From positions 1 to 35,372 of IMG/VR virus record IMGVR_UViG_3300007538_005819: 35,372 nucleotides of DNA; one strand, 5' to 3'. How positions within the stretch are numbered: the stretch's first letter is position 1; every line of letters begins with the position of its first letter. The notes under the pieces were generated by a model. That model ran no database searches. It had not been told where the DNA came from and saw nothing but the letters and a program-made list of their open reading frames with translations. The translations under genes were made by a program, and so were the position numbers. Of the stretch, positions 6,722 through 14,746 are shown piece after piece. Source of the stretch: a virus.

Positions 6722-9700
6722 CTATCTATTCGAAGAATTAATTTGCCAAAGTTTTACTACTCTTTCGGCTTCTGAAAGTAAATTTCTTTTTTTATCTAAA
6801 AAAGAATTATTATTTAGTTTTGTATTAGTCTCATTATATATAATATCTCTAACTTTATTAGAATTTTCATTTATACTATCTAAGTTAGATGATGTAACAA
6901 AACTAAATTTATCAACCCAATCTTTTCCACTTATCAAAAAGTGTGAAAAATTTTCTCGATTAATTTTTTTAATATTATTTAGTTTATCTAGGTACTCAAA
7001 AATAAATTTTCTATTTTCAACAACATCACCATTCACTTTTTCGATTTCATTTTCTTTTAATTTTTCTATGGATTCTATAAAATATTTTTTTAAAATAAAA
7101 TCTTTTTGTATATCAACAATTTCTTCTGAAACTGTATTCATGTTTATATCATTATCATACATAAAATCAGTACCAGATTCGTTAATAGTTTCTTTGTCTT
7201 TTTCATTAGTTAGCTTTTGGTAATACTCATCTTCCATCCTATCTTTAAACCATGGATTAATATCATAATCTGGGTAATAATAGGAATAGTCATTAAGTTC
7301 TAGACAATCCCCCTTTTTACCATAACAATCATCAAAGGAATATTCTTCCTCCATAAAAATATTAAATATATTATTTAAATTTTCTGTATCAAAATCATAA
7401 AGTATATCTTCTAGATGATGGTCAGCGTAATCTGGATGATATTCGAATCGATTTATATTATCCCAAGCATCACCATCTTGTACCCAATTTTTTAAATCAT
7501 CTTCTATTACATAATATAGTTTACCATTACGAGATTCTAGTTTACCATCATAATCAAAGTGTTCTTCTATATTATTTTTAATATCTTTTGTAATATCACT
7601 ATAAAACTTATCGTGTGCCGCATCTGAATTTGCCCACCTAATATAATGTTTTATGTTATCAATATCTTCTTCATATTTATAAATTAATTCTTCTTCTTCC
7701 TCATTTAATGGTTCATTATATAATAATCTTTCCGCTGTTTCTTTGTCGACATCTAAAACTTTGATTATTAAATCCCAACTAGCATCATCTAAGTCATCTA
7801 AAAAATTACTATGTAATTCATCGAATCCATATAAATCATCACCAAAAAAATCCTCGCTACATAAATATTTATCTACCAATTCCCTATCATCTTTTACGAA
7901 TAATTTTTGTAAATCGTCACAATCAAAAAACTTAGTTACTGGAAGTGGTTTTTTTGTATTTTGTAAATAACGTACCAATAATGGTATAAAATAACTTATG
8001 TGTTTTGGGGCACCAACTAACTTTAACATATTACGATTTATATTGTTTTTAGGGTCTTTATCCCAATATTCAAATATTTTTTTTACTAAACTTTCTGGAA
8101 ATGTAGTGGTTATTTCATCTTTTTCTTCATCAGAAGTCCCAGTTGGGAAATTCCATACTCCCCACGGATATAACGATAATTGTTCCTCATTAAGTTTTCT
8201 TCTAATTGTAGTAACCGCTTCTGGATATTTAGATTTCACAATTTCACTATTTTTATCGTCATAATCAACTTGGTCTAAAACATGTCTCATAGCATTTAAA
8301 GCTGACATTCTTTTATCATTTGAATCTAAAATTACCCATGGTGCACCACTGTGTGACGTATCTTTAAACACTCTTTCTTTATAGTCTGTATATTCATCCC
8401 ATTTTTCTCTAGAAGCTTCATCGTTGGGTGAGTATTTCCAGTATTTTAGTGGTGATTGTTGTCTAATAGTAAATCTTTGTTCTTGTTTTCCTTGTGTGAT
8501 TGATAACCAAAATTTAATCAATATTACCCCTTTACCTAATAAACTTTTTTCAAAGGGAACAACGTCTCTCATAAATTCTTCATATTCTTCTTTAGAAGAA
8601 TATCCCATAACTGGTTCTACAATACCTCTATTATACCAACTTCTATCAAAAAAAGTTATTTTACCAGGTTCTATATATTTTTCATATCTCTGAAACCAAT
8701 TTTTCTTTTCTTCTTCTGTAGGGATTCCTAATGCAATAACATTAAAATACTTTGGGTCTAAATATTCTGTCATATTTCCAATAGTGGAACCTTTTCCAGC
8801 TGTATCTCTTCCTTCAAAAATTATAACTAAAGGTATATTATTCTTTTTAACCCATTCTTGTAATTTTAATAACTCTATCTGTAATAACTCTTTTTCTGTT
8901 TTAAATATTTTCCTAGGTATTTTAGATTTTTCTTCTTCTACCTCATCATAATAATCAACACCCTGTGGTGTTTCCCCCTGTAATAATTTTTTTTCGTATT
9001 TAGCTCTTTTAGGTAATGAAGTGTTTAAACGACTAAGGTAATCTATAACTATTTCTGTTTTATCACCACTTTTTAAAAGTTTATTTTCCAAACCTCTCAA
9101 CATAGTGGGGAAATCAATTAAATCTATGTAATCAGAATCTTTTAGTTGGTCAACCAATTTAGATACTTCTTCATCATATATCTCATTTTCATCTAATGTA
9201 TCTTGTAATTGTTGTAAATATTGGTTTAGTTCATTTGGTGTATCACTTTTTTGTTCTGGTTTTTTAAATAAATTACTTAAAATATCAAAAAAACCTTCAT
9301 TAATTATTTTTTGATGTTCATTAAGTTTTTTATTTTTGTCTGGAAACATTTGATTTATATCAAATATAAGATGATTTGGGTGGTACTCGTCCACATAAAC
9401 ATCATTATAAGAATCAAACTCATATTTTTTATATACATATTCAAAATCTCTGTCTGATTCATCTACCTCTTCACTATCTATAATTTCAGCCAAACCGTAT
9501 TCAGGTCCTTCCAAACACATAATATAATCATGCAAATTGTATTCTTCAACACAACCAAGTTCAATTGGATTTGTTGTACTATATATTGTTTCTTCTATTA
9601 TAGGGTGGTAATATTGTTCTAATTCAAGTTCTTCCCATTCATTACATTCACAATCTCCCACACCTCCTCCAAAAACATCTTCAAGTTCATCTTCTGAACA

Positions 9701-10069
9701 AGCTCTATATTCATCACCGTGTTCATCCCAAATAATACCATCTACACACGCACAAGAATCACCAGATTCCTCACCCACACCATCCACACAATCATCATAA
9801 AACCATTCACTTTCTATGTCACCATAAACACGAACTCTACTAAGATATACTTTTGGTAAAACCCATTCTTCAACATTATCACGGTTACCAATTAAATAGT
9901 TGTATTCATATATGAAATTCATTTCACTACTTAAATAAGAAGGTAGTTTAAAATATTTCATTAATGTTTGTCCAAATTTATTAGTAGATGGTTGTTTAAT
10001 TAATGCAAGAGTAGTTTGCATAATTCTTTTAGCGTTAGTAGTTAAATTTAATTTTTGAGGTGACATCAT
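6722..10069 (-). CDS. Giant acidic protein with a central polyphosphate kinase 2 (PPK2) domain
   Basis: 1115 residues. The PPK2 core spans about 380-605: Walker A G420-R-D-T-A-G-K-G-S-T429, lid/Walker B motif FFDRSWYNRG (473-482) and a typical C-terminal WVILDSNDK (578-586). PPK2 enzymes use polyphosphate to phosphorylate nucleotides. Flanks are unusual: residues 60-250 are very acidic with a Cys-rich stretch (94-142), and 650-950 is another acidic region resembling part of the 915-residue protein at 28498. Possible prohead-protease sites surround the enzyme: I256-N-E|G259, L626-N-E|E, I962-N-E|S965 and L1098-S-E|A1101. A free PPK2 of about 370 residues would result. Two ATGs (10069, 10066) are possible starts. 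A TATTTAT box lies 2 nt upstream. Confidence 0.85.
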   Translation of the reverse strand: MMSPQKLNLTTNAKRIMQTTLALIKQPSTNKFGQTLMKYFKLPSYLSSEMNFIYEYNYLIGNRDNVEEWVLPKVYLSRVRVYGDIESEWFYDDCVDGVGEESGDSCACVDGIIWDEHGDEYRACSEDELEDVFGGGVGDCECNEWEELELEQYYHPIIEETIYSTTNPIELGCVEEYNLHDYIMCLEGPEYGLAEIIDSEEVDESDRDFEYVYKKYEFDSYNDVYVDEYHPNHLIFDINQMFPDKNKKLNEHQKIINEGFFDILSNLFKKPEQKSDTPNELNQYLQQLQDTLDENEIYDEEVSKLVDQLKDSDYIDLIDFPTMLRGLENKLLKSGDKTEIVIDYLSRLNTSLPKRAKYEKKLLQGETPQGVDYYDEVEEEKSKIPRKIFKTEKELLQIELLKLQEWVKKNNIPLVIIFEGRDTAGKGSTIGNMTEYLDPKYFNVIALGIPTEEEKKNWFQRYEKYIEPGKITFFDRSWYNRGIVEPVMGYSSKEEYEEFMRDVVPFEKSLLGKGVILIKFWLSITQGKQEQRFTIRQQSPLKYWKYSPNDEASREKWDEYTDYKERVFKDTSHSGAPWVILDSNDKRMSALNAMRHVLDQVDYDDKNSEIVKSKYPEAVTTIRRKLNEEQLSLYPWGVWNFPTGTSDEEKDEITTTFPESLVKKIFEYWDKDPKNNINRNMLKLVGAPKHISYFIPLLVRYLQNTKKPLPVTKFFDCDDLQKLFVKDDRELVDKYLCSEDFFGDDLYGFDELHSNFLDDLDDASWDLIIKVLDVDKETAERLLYNEPLNEEEEELIYKYEEDIDNIKHYIRWANSDAAHDKFYSDITKDIKNNIEEHFDYDGKLESRNGKLYYVIEDDLKNWVQDGDAWDNINRFEYHPDYADHHLEDILYDFDTENLNNIFNIFMEEEYSFDDCYGKKGDCLELNDYSYYYPDYDINPWFKDRMEDEYYQKLTNEKDKETINESGTDFMYDNDINMNTVSEEIVDIQKDFILKKYFIESIEKLKENEIEKVNGDVVENRKFIFEYLDKLNNIKKINRENFSHFLISGKDWVDKFSFVTSSNLDSINENSNKVRDIIYNETNTKLNNNSFLDKKRNLLSEAERVVKLWQINSSNR

Positions 10070-10071
10070 AA

Positions 10072-10078
10072 ATAAATA
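10072..10078 (-). promoter_or_regulatory. TATTTAT box before the PPK2 gene
   Basis: The minus strand reads ATATTTATTT immediately before ATGATG, gap 2 nt. It sits in the 16-nt space after the 73-residue gene. Confidence 0.4.
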
Positions 10079-10085
10079 TATGATA

Positions 10086-10307
10086 CTATAGAAGATTCAA
10101 CTTGTGAAATTTGTTAATTAGTTTGTGTTTTTCTTTTTTGTCTTCTGTAGTAGCTACTTTTTGTTCAAATAATTTCCATAATACTTCTTTTTGTAGTTTT
10201 GGTTCTACAATACCAAATAATTTAAGGTCATTTTTATTTTTTATTTGGTTATTTAGTATGGATTCAAGTATTTTATTTAATAGCTGTTCGTAATTAGTTT
10301 CCTTCAT
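10086..10307 (-). CDS. Small hypothetical helical protein
   Basis: A 73-residue charged helical protein beginning MKETNYEQLLNKILESIL and ending KHKLINKFHKLNLL. It includes ILE|S near residue 15, an L/I-x-E site like those in its large neighbours, but in so short a protein this may be chance. The central segment LFGIVEPKLQKEVLWKLFEQKVA looks like a helical interaction domain. No family is recognised. It lies 16 nt upstream of the PPK2 gene and 11 nt after the glutaredoxin gene, in the same operon. Confidence 0.6.
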   Translation of the reverse strand: MKETNYEQLLNKILESILNNQIKNKNDLKLFGIVEPKLQKEVLWKLFEQKVATTEDKKEKHKLINKFHKLNLL

Positions 10308-10318
10308 AATATTAAAAA

Positions 10319-10840
10319 CTAAACATTTGTGGGTTTTTCGGTGGAATTATATAAATCTTTGGTTTGATTTCTTTTATTCTGTATTTCTTCGGCTAGTTTT
10401 TTATTTCTATTCACCACTTCTTTTCTTCTTCTTTCTAATTCTTCTAAGTGATTTTTTTTATCTTCTTCTTCTTGTAACTTTTTACTTATAACATCTATTC
10501 TATCTAAAGCCATTTTAGTCATATACATATTGTTTTTAAGTAATTCTACAATGTCTTCCATAGTTGGTTCCCTATGTGTAACTGTTTGATAATATAGTAA
10601 AGACTGAATAGCTTCTTGTGGGTTACTAAAATCTCTATTAGGTATTAAATATTCTTTACCTATTACAAAGGTAGGGAACACAGCACTCCTAGTTAGAGAT
10701 TTAACATATTCCCATTCTTTTTTAAACTCTTTAAAATTTCTTTCAGTATACTCAACATTAGCTGCTTCTAATTCTTGTTTCATTTTTGCACAATACCCAC
10801 AAGTAGGCATTGTATACATTATAATTTCTAATTTTTCCAT
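10319..10840 (-). CDS. Glutaredoxin-like protein with C-terminal coiled coil
   Basis: Residues 1-85 form a glutaredoxin/thioredoxin fold: strand EIIMYTMPTC, redox pair C14-G-Y-C17, and a cis-Pro region SAVFPTFVIGKEYLI, with a following DFSNPQEAIQSLLYY helix. Residues 90-165 are a long charged helix, likely a coiled coil (KLQEEEDKKNHLEELERRRK), not found in ordinary glutaredoxins of about 85 residues. It would reduce disulfides or supply electrons to a ribonucleotide reductase elsewhere in the genome, with the tail giving oligomerisation or targeting. It is one of four thioredoxin-fold proteins in the window. The fold assignment is strong. Confidence 0.8.
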   Translation of the reverse strand: MEKLEIIMYTMPTCGYCAKMKQELEAANVEYTERNFKEFKKEWEYVKSLTRSAVFPTFVIGKEYLIPNRDFSNPQEAIQSLLYYQTVTHREPTMEDIVELLKNNMYMTKMALDRIDVISKKLQEEEDKKNHLEELERRRKEVVNRNKKLAEEIQNKRNQTKDLYNSTEKPTNV

Positions 10841-10846
10841 AATTTA

Positions 10847-11260
10847 TTATTTTACAATACTAAATTTATCACCTTGTTTAATTTTGTCAAGTATTTCTAG
10901 ACCACTTACAACATTGCCGAAACATGTGTGGTTACCGTCTAAATGTTCTGTATTATGTCTATTTAAACATATAAAAAACTGTGAACCACCCGTGTCCCTT
11001 CCTCTATGTGCCATAGACAACACACCTTTCTCATGATATTGTTTTTCATTATTTACCTCACATTTAATAGTGTAACCAGGTCCACCAGTACCGTCTCCAT
11101 TAGGACATCCACCTTGTACTACAAAACCTGGAATTACTCTGTGGAATGTAAGATTTTGATAAAATCCGTCATTTACTAAATTTTCAAAATTTTTTTTAGT
11201 TAATGGTGTTTCATCATATAATGAAATAACCATGTCACCGTAATTTGTAATTATTTTCAT
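10847..11260 (-). CDS. Cyclophilin-type peptidyl-prolyl cis-trans isomerase
   Basis: The 137-residue protein carries the core cyclophilin motifs: FHR41[10 protein letters not shown] (catalytic Arg and Gln), [14 protein letters not shown] (residues 83-96) and [11 protein letters not shown] (107-117). It is shorter than most bacterial cyclophilins (about 145-165) because loops are trimmed and the end is cut after [12 protein letters not shown], but no key residue is missing. There is no signal peptide, so it acts in the cytoplasm, probably on phage proteins during folding. Its ATG overlaps the stop of the membrane-protein gene (ATGA). It sits beside the two ClpP genes, so this is a protein-quality cluster. 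Confidence 0.9.
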   Translation of the reverse strand: MKIITNYGDMVISLYDETPLTKKNFENLVNDGFYQNLTFHRVIPGFVVQGGCPNGDGTGGPGYTIKCEVNNEKQYHEKGVLSMAHRGRDTGGSQFFICLNRHNTEHLDGNHTCFGNVVSGLEILDKIKQGDKFSIVK

Positions 11261-11724
11261 TTTTTAATTTTATTAATTTGTTTTAAGACATTATTACTAT
11301 TTTCATTCATCTTTTTACTTATCATAGCACCTAAATTTCTTAAAACCATAGTAGATATTCTATACGCAACGTAGGTAACAGAAATTATTATGAAAACAAC
11401 AATTAAATTAAGAATTAAAGGTAACCACAAATTCATAAGATAAGTTTTAATATCTGTATAGGGCACGTATATTAATTGTTGGTTACTATATTCTATAAAT
11501 TTTTGAACGTCACCATCAAATTGTTCTATTTGTTGTTTTGTTAACTTGTCACAATTTATACAATATCCTAGGTCATAAACAGAATACATGGTTCCCAAAG
11601 CTTGAATAAATAAAAATGATATTATTATCTTCCATTTATATGTCTTTAAAAAAGACATTATTTTTTCTGTGGTATCGAATTTCTCAACAATACCATCTAA
11701 AAATTTTATATATTTTTTGAACAT
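11257..11724 (-). CDS. Two-pass membrane protein, unknown
   Basis: The 155-residue protein has two hydrophobic helices, about residues 31-50 ([18 protein letters not shown]) and 98-120 ([21 protein letters not shown]). A loop of about 45 residues between them contains a C-x2-C pair (YCINCDKL). The basic N-terminus and long basic C-terminal tail suggest both ends are cytoplasmic and the Cys loop periplasmic. No family is recognised. Holin, antiholin or membrane-anchor roles are possible. It is coupled by overlap to the cyclophilin gene and follows the ClpP genes. Confidence 0.65.
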   Translation of the reverse strand: MFKKYIKFLDGIVEKFDTTEKIMSFLKTYKWKIIISFLFIQALGTMYSVYDLGYCINCDKLTKQQIEQFDGDVQKFIEYSNQQLIYVPYTDIKTYLMNLWLPLILNLIVVFIIISVTYVAYRISTMVLRNLGAMISKKMNENSNNVLKQINKIKK

Positions 11725-11734
11725 AATATAATTT

Positions 11735-12337
11735 TTATTCTAATATTTTATCTACCAATCCGTATTCTAAACATTTTTTAGCGTCCCACCATAAATCATG
11801 CTTTAATATTTCATCCAATTCTTTTTGTGGTACTTTAGTATACTCTTGATATAAATTTTTTATCATATCCATCAATTTAGTATTATTTTCCATATCGTCA
11901 AGTAAATCGGAATATTTTCCCCAACTAGTAGCACTTAATTGATGGATTAACATATAAGCGTGTTTGTGAATATATCTTTCTTTACCAACTACACTAATCA
12001 TTGTACCAGCACTAGCAGCACACCCTTCTATAATTGTAATTACATCACATTTAGTATTTCTAATTGTATCTAAAGTTGATAAACCAGCAAAAATACTACC
12101 TCCGTAAGAATTGATGTGTAAATAAATTTTTGGTAACTCTACTCCTAATTTTAAACTACTAATTTGTAATTCTTTATCTAATTCATTTATTTGTTTATTC
12201 AACTCTAACATCTTACTCCTTTCTACCTCAGAATAAAAATAAATGTGATTGTTTACCGTTGTAATTTCGTTATTACTATCACTAGATGAATTTGATTTAT
12301 CATCTTGTTTTACACCCCAAATTGGTTCTTTATTCAT
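11735..12337 (-). CDS. ClpP-like serine protease, copy A
   Basis: The 200-residue protein shows the ClpP fold with catalytic triad Ser109 (GCAASAG), His132 (LIHQ) and Asp181 (KHDLWWDA), followed by the typical LEYGLVDKI. An oxyanion-type NSYGGSIFAG segment is at 76-85. The first 30 residues are polar and may be a disordered or processed propeptide. It is separated by one nucleotide from a second ClpP gene. ClpP forms tetradecamers and needs an AAA+ unfoldase (ClpX/ClpA), which is not in this window; it could borrow the host's. In phages ClpP-like enzymes can also act as prohead proteases, so a role in capsid maturation should be considered. Confidence 0.85.
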   Translation of the reverse strand: MNKEPIWGVKQDDKSNSSSDSNNEITTVNNHIYFYSEVERSKMLELNKQINELDKELQISSLKLGVELPKIYLHINSYGGSIFAGLSTLDTIRNTKCDVITIIEGCAASAGTMISVVGKERYIHKHAYMLIHQLSATSWGKYSDLLDDMENNTKLMDMIKNLYQEYTKVPQKELDEILKHDLWWDAKKCLEYGLVDKILE

Positions 12338-12338
12338 T

Positions 12339-13007
12339 TTAATTTCTTTTTTGTATTATCTCATCAATTATTCCATATTCTAAAGCTTGGTCTGCATCTA
12401 ACCATAAATCTCTTTGTGCATCCTTTTCAACTCTTTTGGTTGTTTTACCACAAGCTTTCGCCAATATATCAAATAAAATTTTATTGGTTTTTTCCCATTC
12501 ATCCATAGTAATTCGAGCGTCTTGGATGTTACCAACAGCACCACCACTAGATTGATGCAACATTGTTTTACTATATCTCAAAGAATTTCTTTTACCTTTT
12601 GTCCCTACTGCTAATAATACTGAACCCATAGAAGCTGCCATACCAGTATTTAATGTCCTAATATCACATTTAACATATTCCATAACATCAACAATCCCCA
12701 AACCAGCTTTTACCGAACCACCAGGTGAATCTATATGTAATGTAATATCATCGTCATTAATCGTATCTAAATACATTATTTGTGCTTGAAGAATTTGTGC
12801 AGTTATATCCATTATTGGTCCAGATAACCATATTATTCTTTCCATCATAAGTCTAGAAAATATATCAATTTGTGTGGCTCTCATTTCTCTTTCCTCTAAA
12901 ATATAGGGTGTAAGTGAATTTTGATAGTCCCATAAAGTGGTAGACGAAATTGGGTTCTTCATACTTCTACTATATAAACTAAAATCTTTGATTAGGTCAT
13001 TTTTCAT
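12339..13007 (-). CDS. ClpP-like serine protease, copy B
   Basis: I start this gene at the ATG at 13007 (222 residues), which has an A-rich leader; an upstream extension would need TTG at 13040. The triad is Ser126 (GMAASMGS), His151 (MLHQSSGG) and Asp200 (QRDLWLDA), with the substrate-cleft strand HIDSPGGSVKAG at 91-102. It is closer to standard ClpP than copy A and both appear active, so the two may form a mixed ring as ClpP1/ClpP2 pairs do in some bacteria. Residues 1-35 are an N-terminal extension. Alternatively one copy matures the capsid. Both lie in one operon with cyclophilin. Confidence 0.85.
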   Translation of the reverse strand: MKNDLIKDFSLYSRSMKNPISSTTLWDYQNSLTPYILEEREMRATQIDIFSRLMMERIIWLSGPIMDITAQILQAQIMYLDTINDDDITLHIDSPGGSVKAGLGIVDVMEYVKCDIRTLNTGMAASMGSVLLAVGTKGKRNSLRYSKTMLHQSSGGAVGNIQDARITMDEWEKTNKILFDILAKACGKTTKRVEKDAQRDLWLDADQALEYGIIDEIIQKRN

Positions 13008-13051
13008 ATTTAAATTATTATTTTTTTGTTTTACTGTCAATTTTATAATCT

Positions 13052-13630
13052 TTAACCTTGATAACTATCAATAGGTTCACCGTCAGAATAAACTAAATCA
13101 CGACATTCACGTAACAATTCTTGTTGACGTTCATAAATTGACTCCATAAACTCCATTTGAACTCTGTCATAATCTTCATCATCCCAATCCATATCTTCTG
13201 TAGGGTTATCCATATCATCTTCTTCAACCCAAATACAAGGTGTTCCGTCCAAATCTTTTTTGATTACGAGAGCACCAATAGGACTATACCCTTCATCCTC
13301 ATACTGAACTTCAATAGAAACTTCAGGGTCCTTATCCACTAACATATTATAAAGGTGTATGAAGAATTTAATAGGTGGATACCAAGCTGAAGTTAATGTA
13401 AAATTACCATAATCAATAATATCATCAAGATATGTCCACTTAGAACCAACATTATCTAACGACCATGAGTTCATAACACCACCGCTTTCTGCAACTTCTA
13501 CATCATTGTAAAAGGTTTGTGCGAATGTGGTAACTTCACCATCGTTCGCTCTTTCTAATAACTCATCAAGGTATTTGATGGTTTCTTCATTTGCATGGAC
13601 TTCAACCATGCTCTTTAAGTGATTTGCCAT
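13052..13630 (-). CDS. Api92/YubB-like ferredoxin-fold protein
   Basis: The 192-residue acidic protein begins MANHLKSMVEVHANEETIKY and has NSWSLDNVGSKWTYLDDI followed by LTSAWYPPIKFFIHLYNML. The pattern of a conserved N-W-G/K-W region, then an AWxPP(I) segment and a beta-rich acidic C-terminus is that of the Api92-like/DUF1281 family found in phages and plasmids. The biochemical role of this family is unknown to me. No catalytic residues are evident and no membrane segment is present. It lies between copy B of ClpP and the cupin gene. Confidence 0.6.
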   Translation of the reverse strand: MANHLKSMVEVHANEETIKYLDELLERANDGEVTTFAQTFYNDVEVAESGGVMNSWSLDNVGSKWTYLDDIIDYGNFTLTSAWYPPIKFFIHLYNMLVDKDPEVSIEVQYEDEGYSPIGALVIKKDLDGTPCIWVEEDDMDNPTEDMDWDDEDYDRVQMEFMESIYERQQELLRECRDLVYSDGEPIDSYQG

Positions 13631-13649
13631 TTTTTAATTTTTTAATTTT

Positions 13650-14033
13650 TTATTTATTTTCTGTTTTCCATTCTTCACCAAAATCACCAATTTTTGCTCT
13701 ATGTTCATCGGTTGGGTCATATTTTCTAGTGACGTAATAAGCTAATATTGTTCCTGGTTCTAAAGCTTTATACCCATGATAAACCCCTGGTGGAATTTCT
13801 AGTACTTGTGGGTTTTTGTCTGATAGATACTTGAATTCACAACCATCTTCTTCAGTTGCCCAACCAACTTTTAAACTACCTTTTAAACAAATCCAATAAT
13901 CAGTTTGTTTCTCATGTTTATGCCAAGCTACTATGTGTTCTGTTGAATTGATATAACTAACATTTATTTGTCCTTCTTTGAGTGGGAATACATCCAGTAA
14001 TCTTTGTGCTCTGTCATCTTCATGGTAATTCAT
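13650..14033 (-). CDS. RmlC-like cupin, sugar-nucleotide epimerase family
   Basis: The 127-residue single-domain cupin contains AWHKHEKQTDYWICLKGSLKVGW and EIPPGVYHGYKALEPGTIL, with a final KYDPTDEHRAKI. This is the layout of dTDP-4-dehydrorhamnose 3,5-epimerase relatives, including the H-x-H pair, the PGxxH strand and the late D-E-H segment. True RmlC proteins are about 180 residues, so this is a short variant such as a sugar isomerase or binding protein. It could alter a surface or DNA-linked sugar. It stands alone at the end of its operon segment, downstream of the terminator at 14079-14110. Confidence 0.65.
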   Translation of the reverse strand: MNYHEDDRAQRLLDVFPLKEGQINVSYINSTEHIVAWHKHEKQTDYWICLKGSLKVGWATEEDGCEFKYLSDKNPQVLEIPPGVYHGYKALEPGTILAYYVTRKYDPTDEHRAKIGDFGEEWKTENK

Positions 14034-14078
14034 GTTTTAATTATACTAAATAAAAATATTTAAGAAAAGTCTAGAGCA

Positions 14079-14110
14079 TAAAAAAATGGGACCTATGTCC
14101 CATTATTTTT
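14079..14110 (-). terminator. Intrinsic terminator after the DUF6011 gene
   Basis: Arms ATGGGAC (14086-14092) and GTCCCAT (14097-14103) with a 4-nt loop are followed on the minus strand by seven T. It lies directly after the stop of the gene at 14109. The rest of 14034-14078 is A/T-rich leader for the cupin gene. Confidence 0.75.
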
Positions 14111-14678
14111 AACACTCCAAAATATACTTTAAACTACCCATAGCGTTTTTGATGTGTGATTTTGGAATCCAGAATTCTAACTCACCAATCTCATCGATTT
14201 TCTCCTTTAAATTCTTATTGAATTCTTTTATCTCAGATTGGGTAGTTGGTCTTTTTAATCCCATGTATTTTGCACATGTAGGACCGATTCCAGAAGCTTT
14301 TGATACCCAATCAGTCAAATCTCTACCACAACAACGACAACATCCAACATCAGTAAAAGTCATTTTTCCTTTGACTCTAACTGCTTTATTTGTCAACGCA
14401 TTTATTTCTGAAACAGTTACTGTGATAGGTGTAATTTTACCCAAATTGTATTCTTCTGAAATTTCTCTAGCAACATATCTTTTTAAAACCAAGTCTACAT
14501 TTATTTTAATTGGTTTGATACTGCCTTTAGGTTTTTTTGGTGCGAAGAATTTTTTAACCGCCTCCATTTGTTTTGGGGTTAACTTACCCCAACGATTATA
14601 TCCATTAAGTACGGATTTAACAAATCCATTATTACCTTCGTAGTTTATTAGTTTTTGTATTGTGTCTTGGTCAGTCAT
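14109..14678 (-). CDS. DUF6011-like zinc-finger protein
   Basis: At about residues 112-136 this 189-residue protein has a Cys cluster VGCCRCCGRDLTDWVSKASG followed by IGPTCAKYMG. That fits the DUF6011 pattern CxxCGRxLT...S...GxGPxC, a small zinc-binding fold that occurs alone or with DNA-processing domains in phages. Residues 45-105 form a beta-rich domain; the first 45 are helical with KLTPKQMEAVKKFF. It probably binds nucleic acid or serves as an adaptor; no enzyme residues are seen. It has its own host-type promoter at 14715-14745 and its own terminator, so it is a single-gene unit. Confidence 0.7.
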   Translation of the reverse strand: MTDQDTIQKLINYEGNNGFVKSVLNGYNRWGKLTPKQMEAVKKFFAPKKPKGSIKPIKINVDLVLKRYVAREISEEYNLGKITPITVTVSEINALTNKAVRVKGKMTFTDVGCCRCCGRDLTDWVSKASGIGPTCAKYMGLKRPTTQSEIKEFNKNLKEKIDEIGELEFWIPKSHIKNAMGSLKYILEC

Positions 14679-14714
14679 ACTTTATTTTTTTAAGTGGTTA
14701 TCAATTCAACAATA

Positions 14715-14745
14715 CAAAGATAATTAAATTATATTAAACTACAAA
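14715..14745 (-). promoter_or_regulatory. Canonical Bacteroidota promoter for the DUF6011 gene
   Basis: The minus strand has TTTG (14742-14745), a 19-nt spacer and TATCTTTG (14715-14722), an exact match to the -33/-7 consensus. The start point would be near 14708, leaving a leader of about 30 nt. Confidence 0.8.
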
Positions 14746-14746
14746 C

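Noticed and set aside
13008-13040. Longer ClpP copy B start at 13040
   Set aside because: It needs TTG; the ATG at 13007 has the usual A-rich leader.
14149-14643. 164-codon plus-strand frame opposite the DUF6011 gene
   Set aside because: It is the shadow of a strong coding region, with no start context and no protein-like motif.
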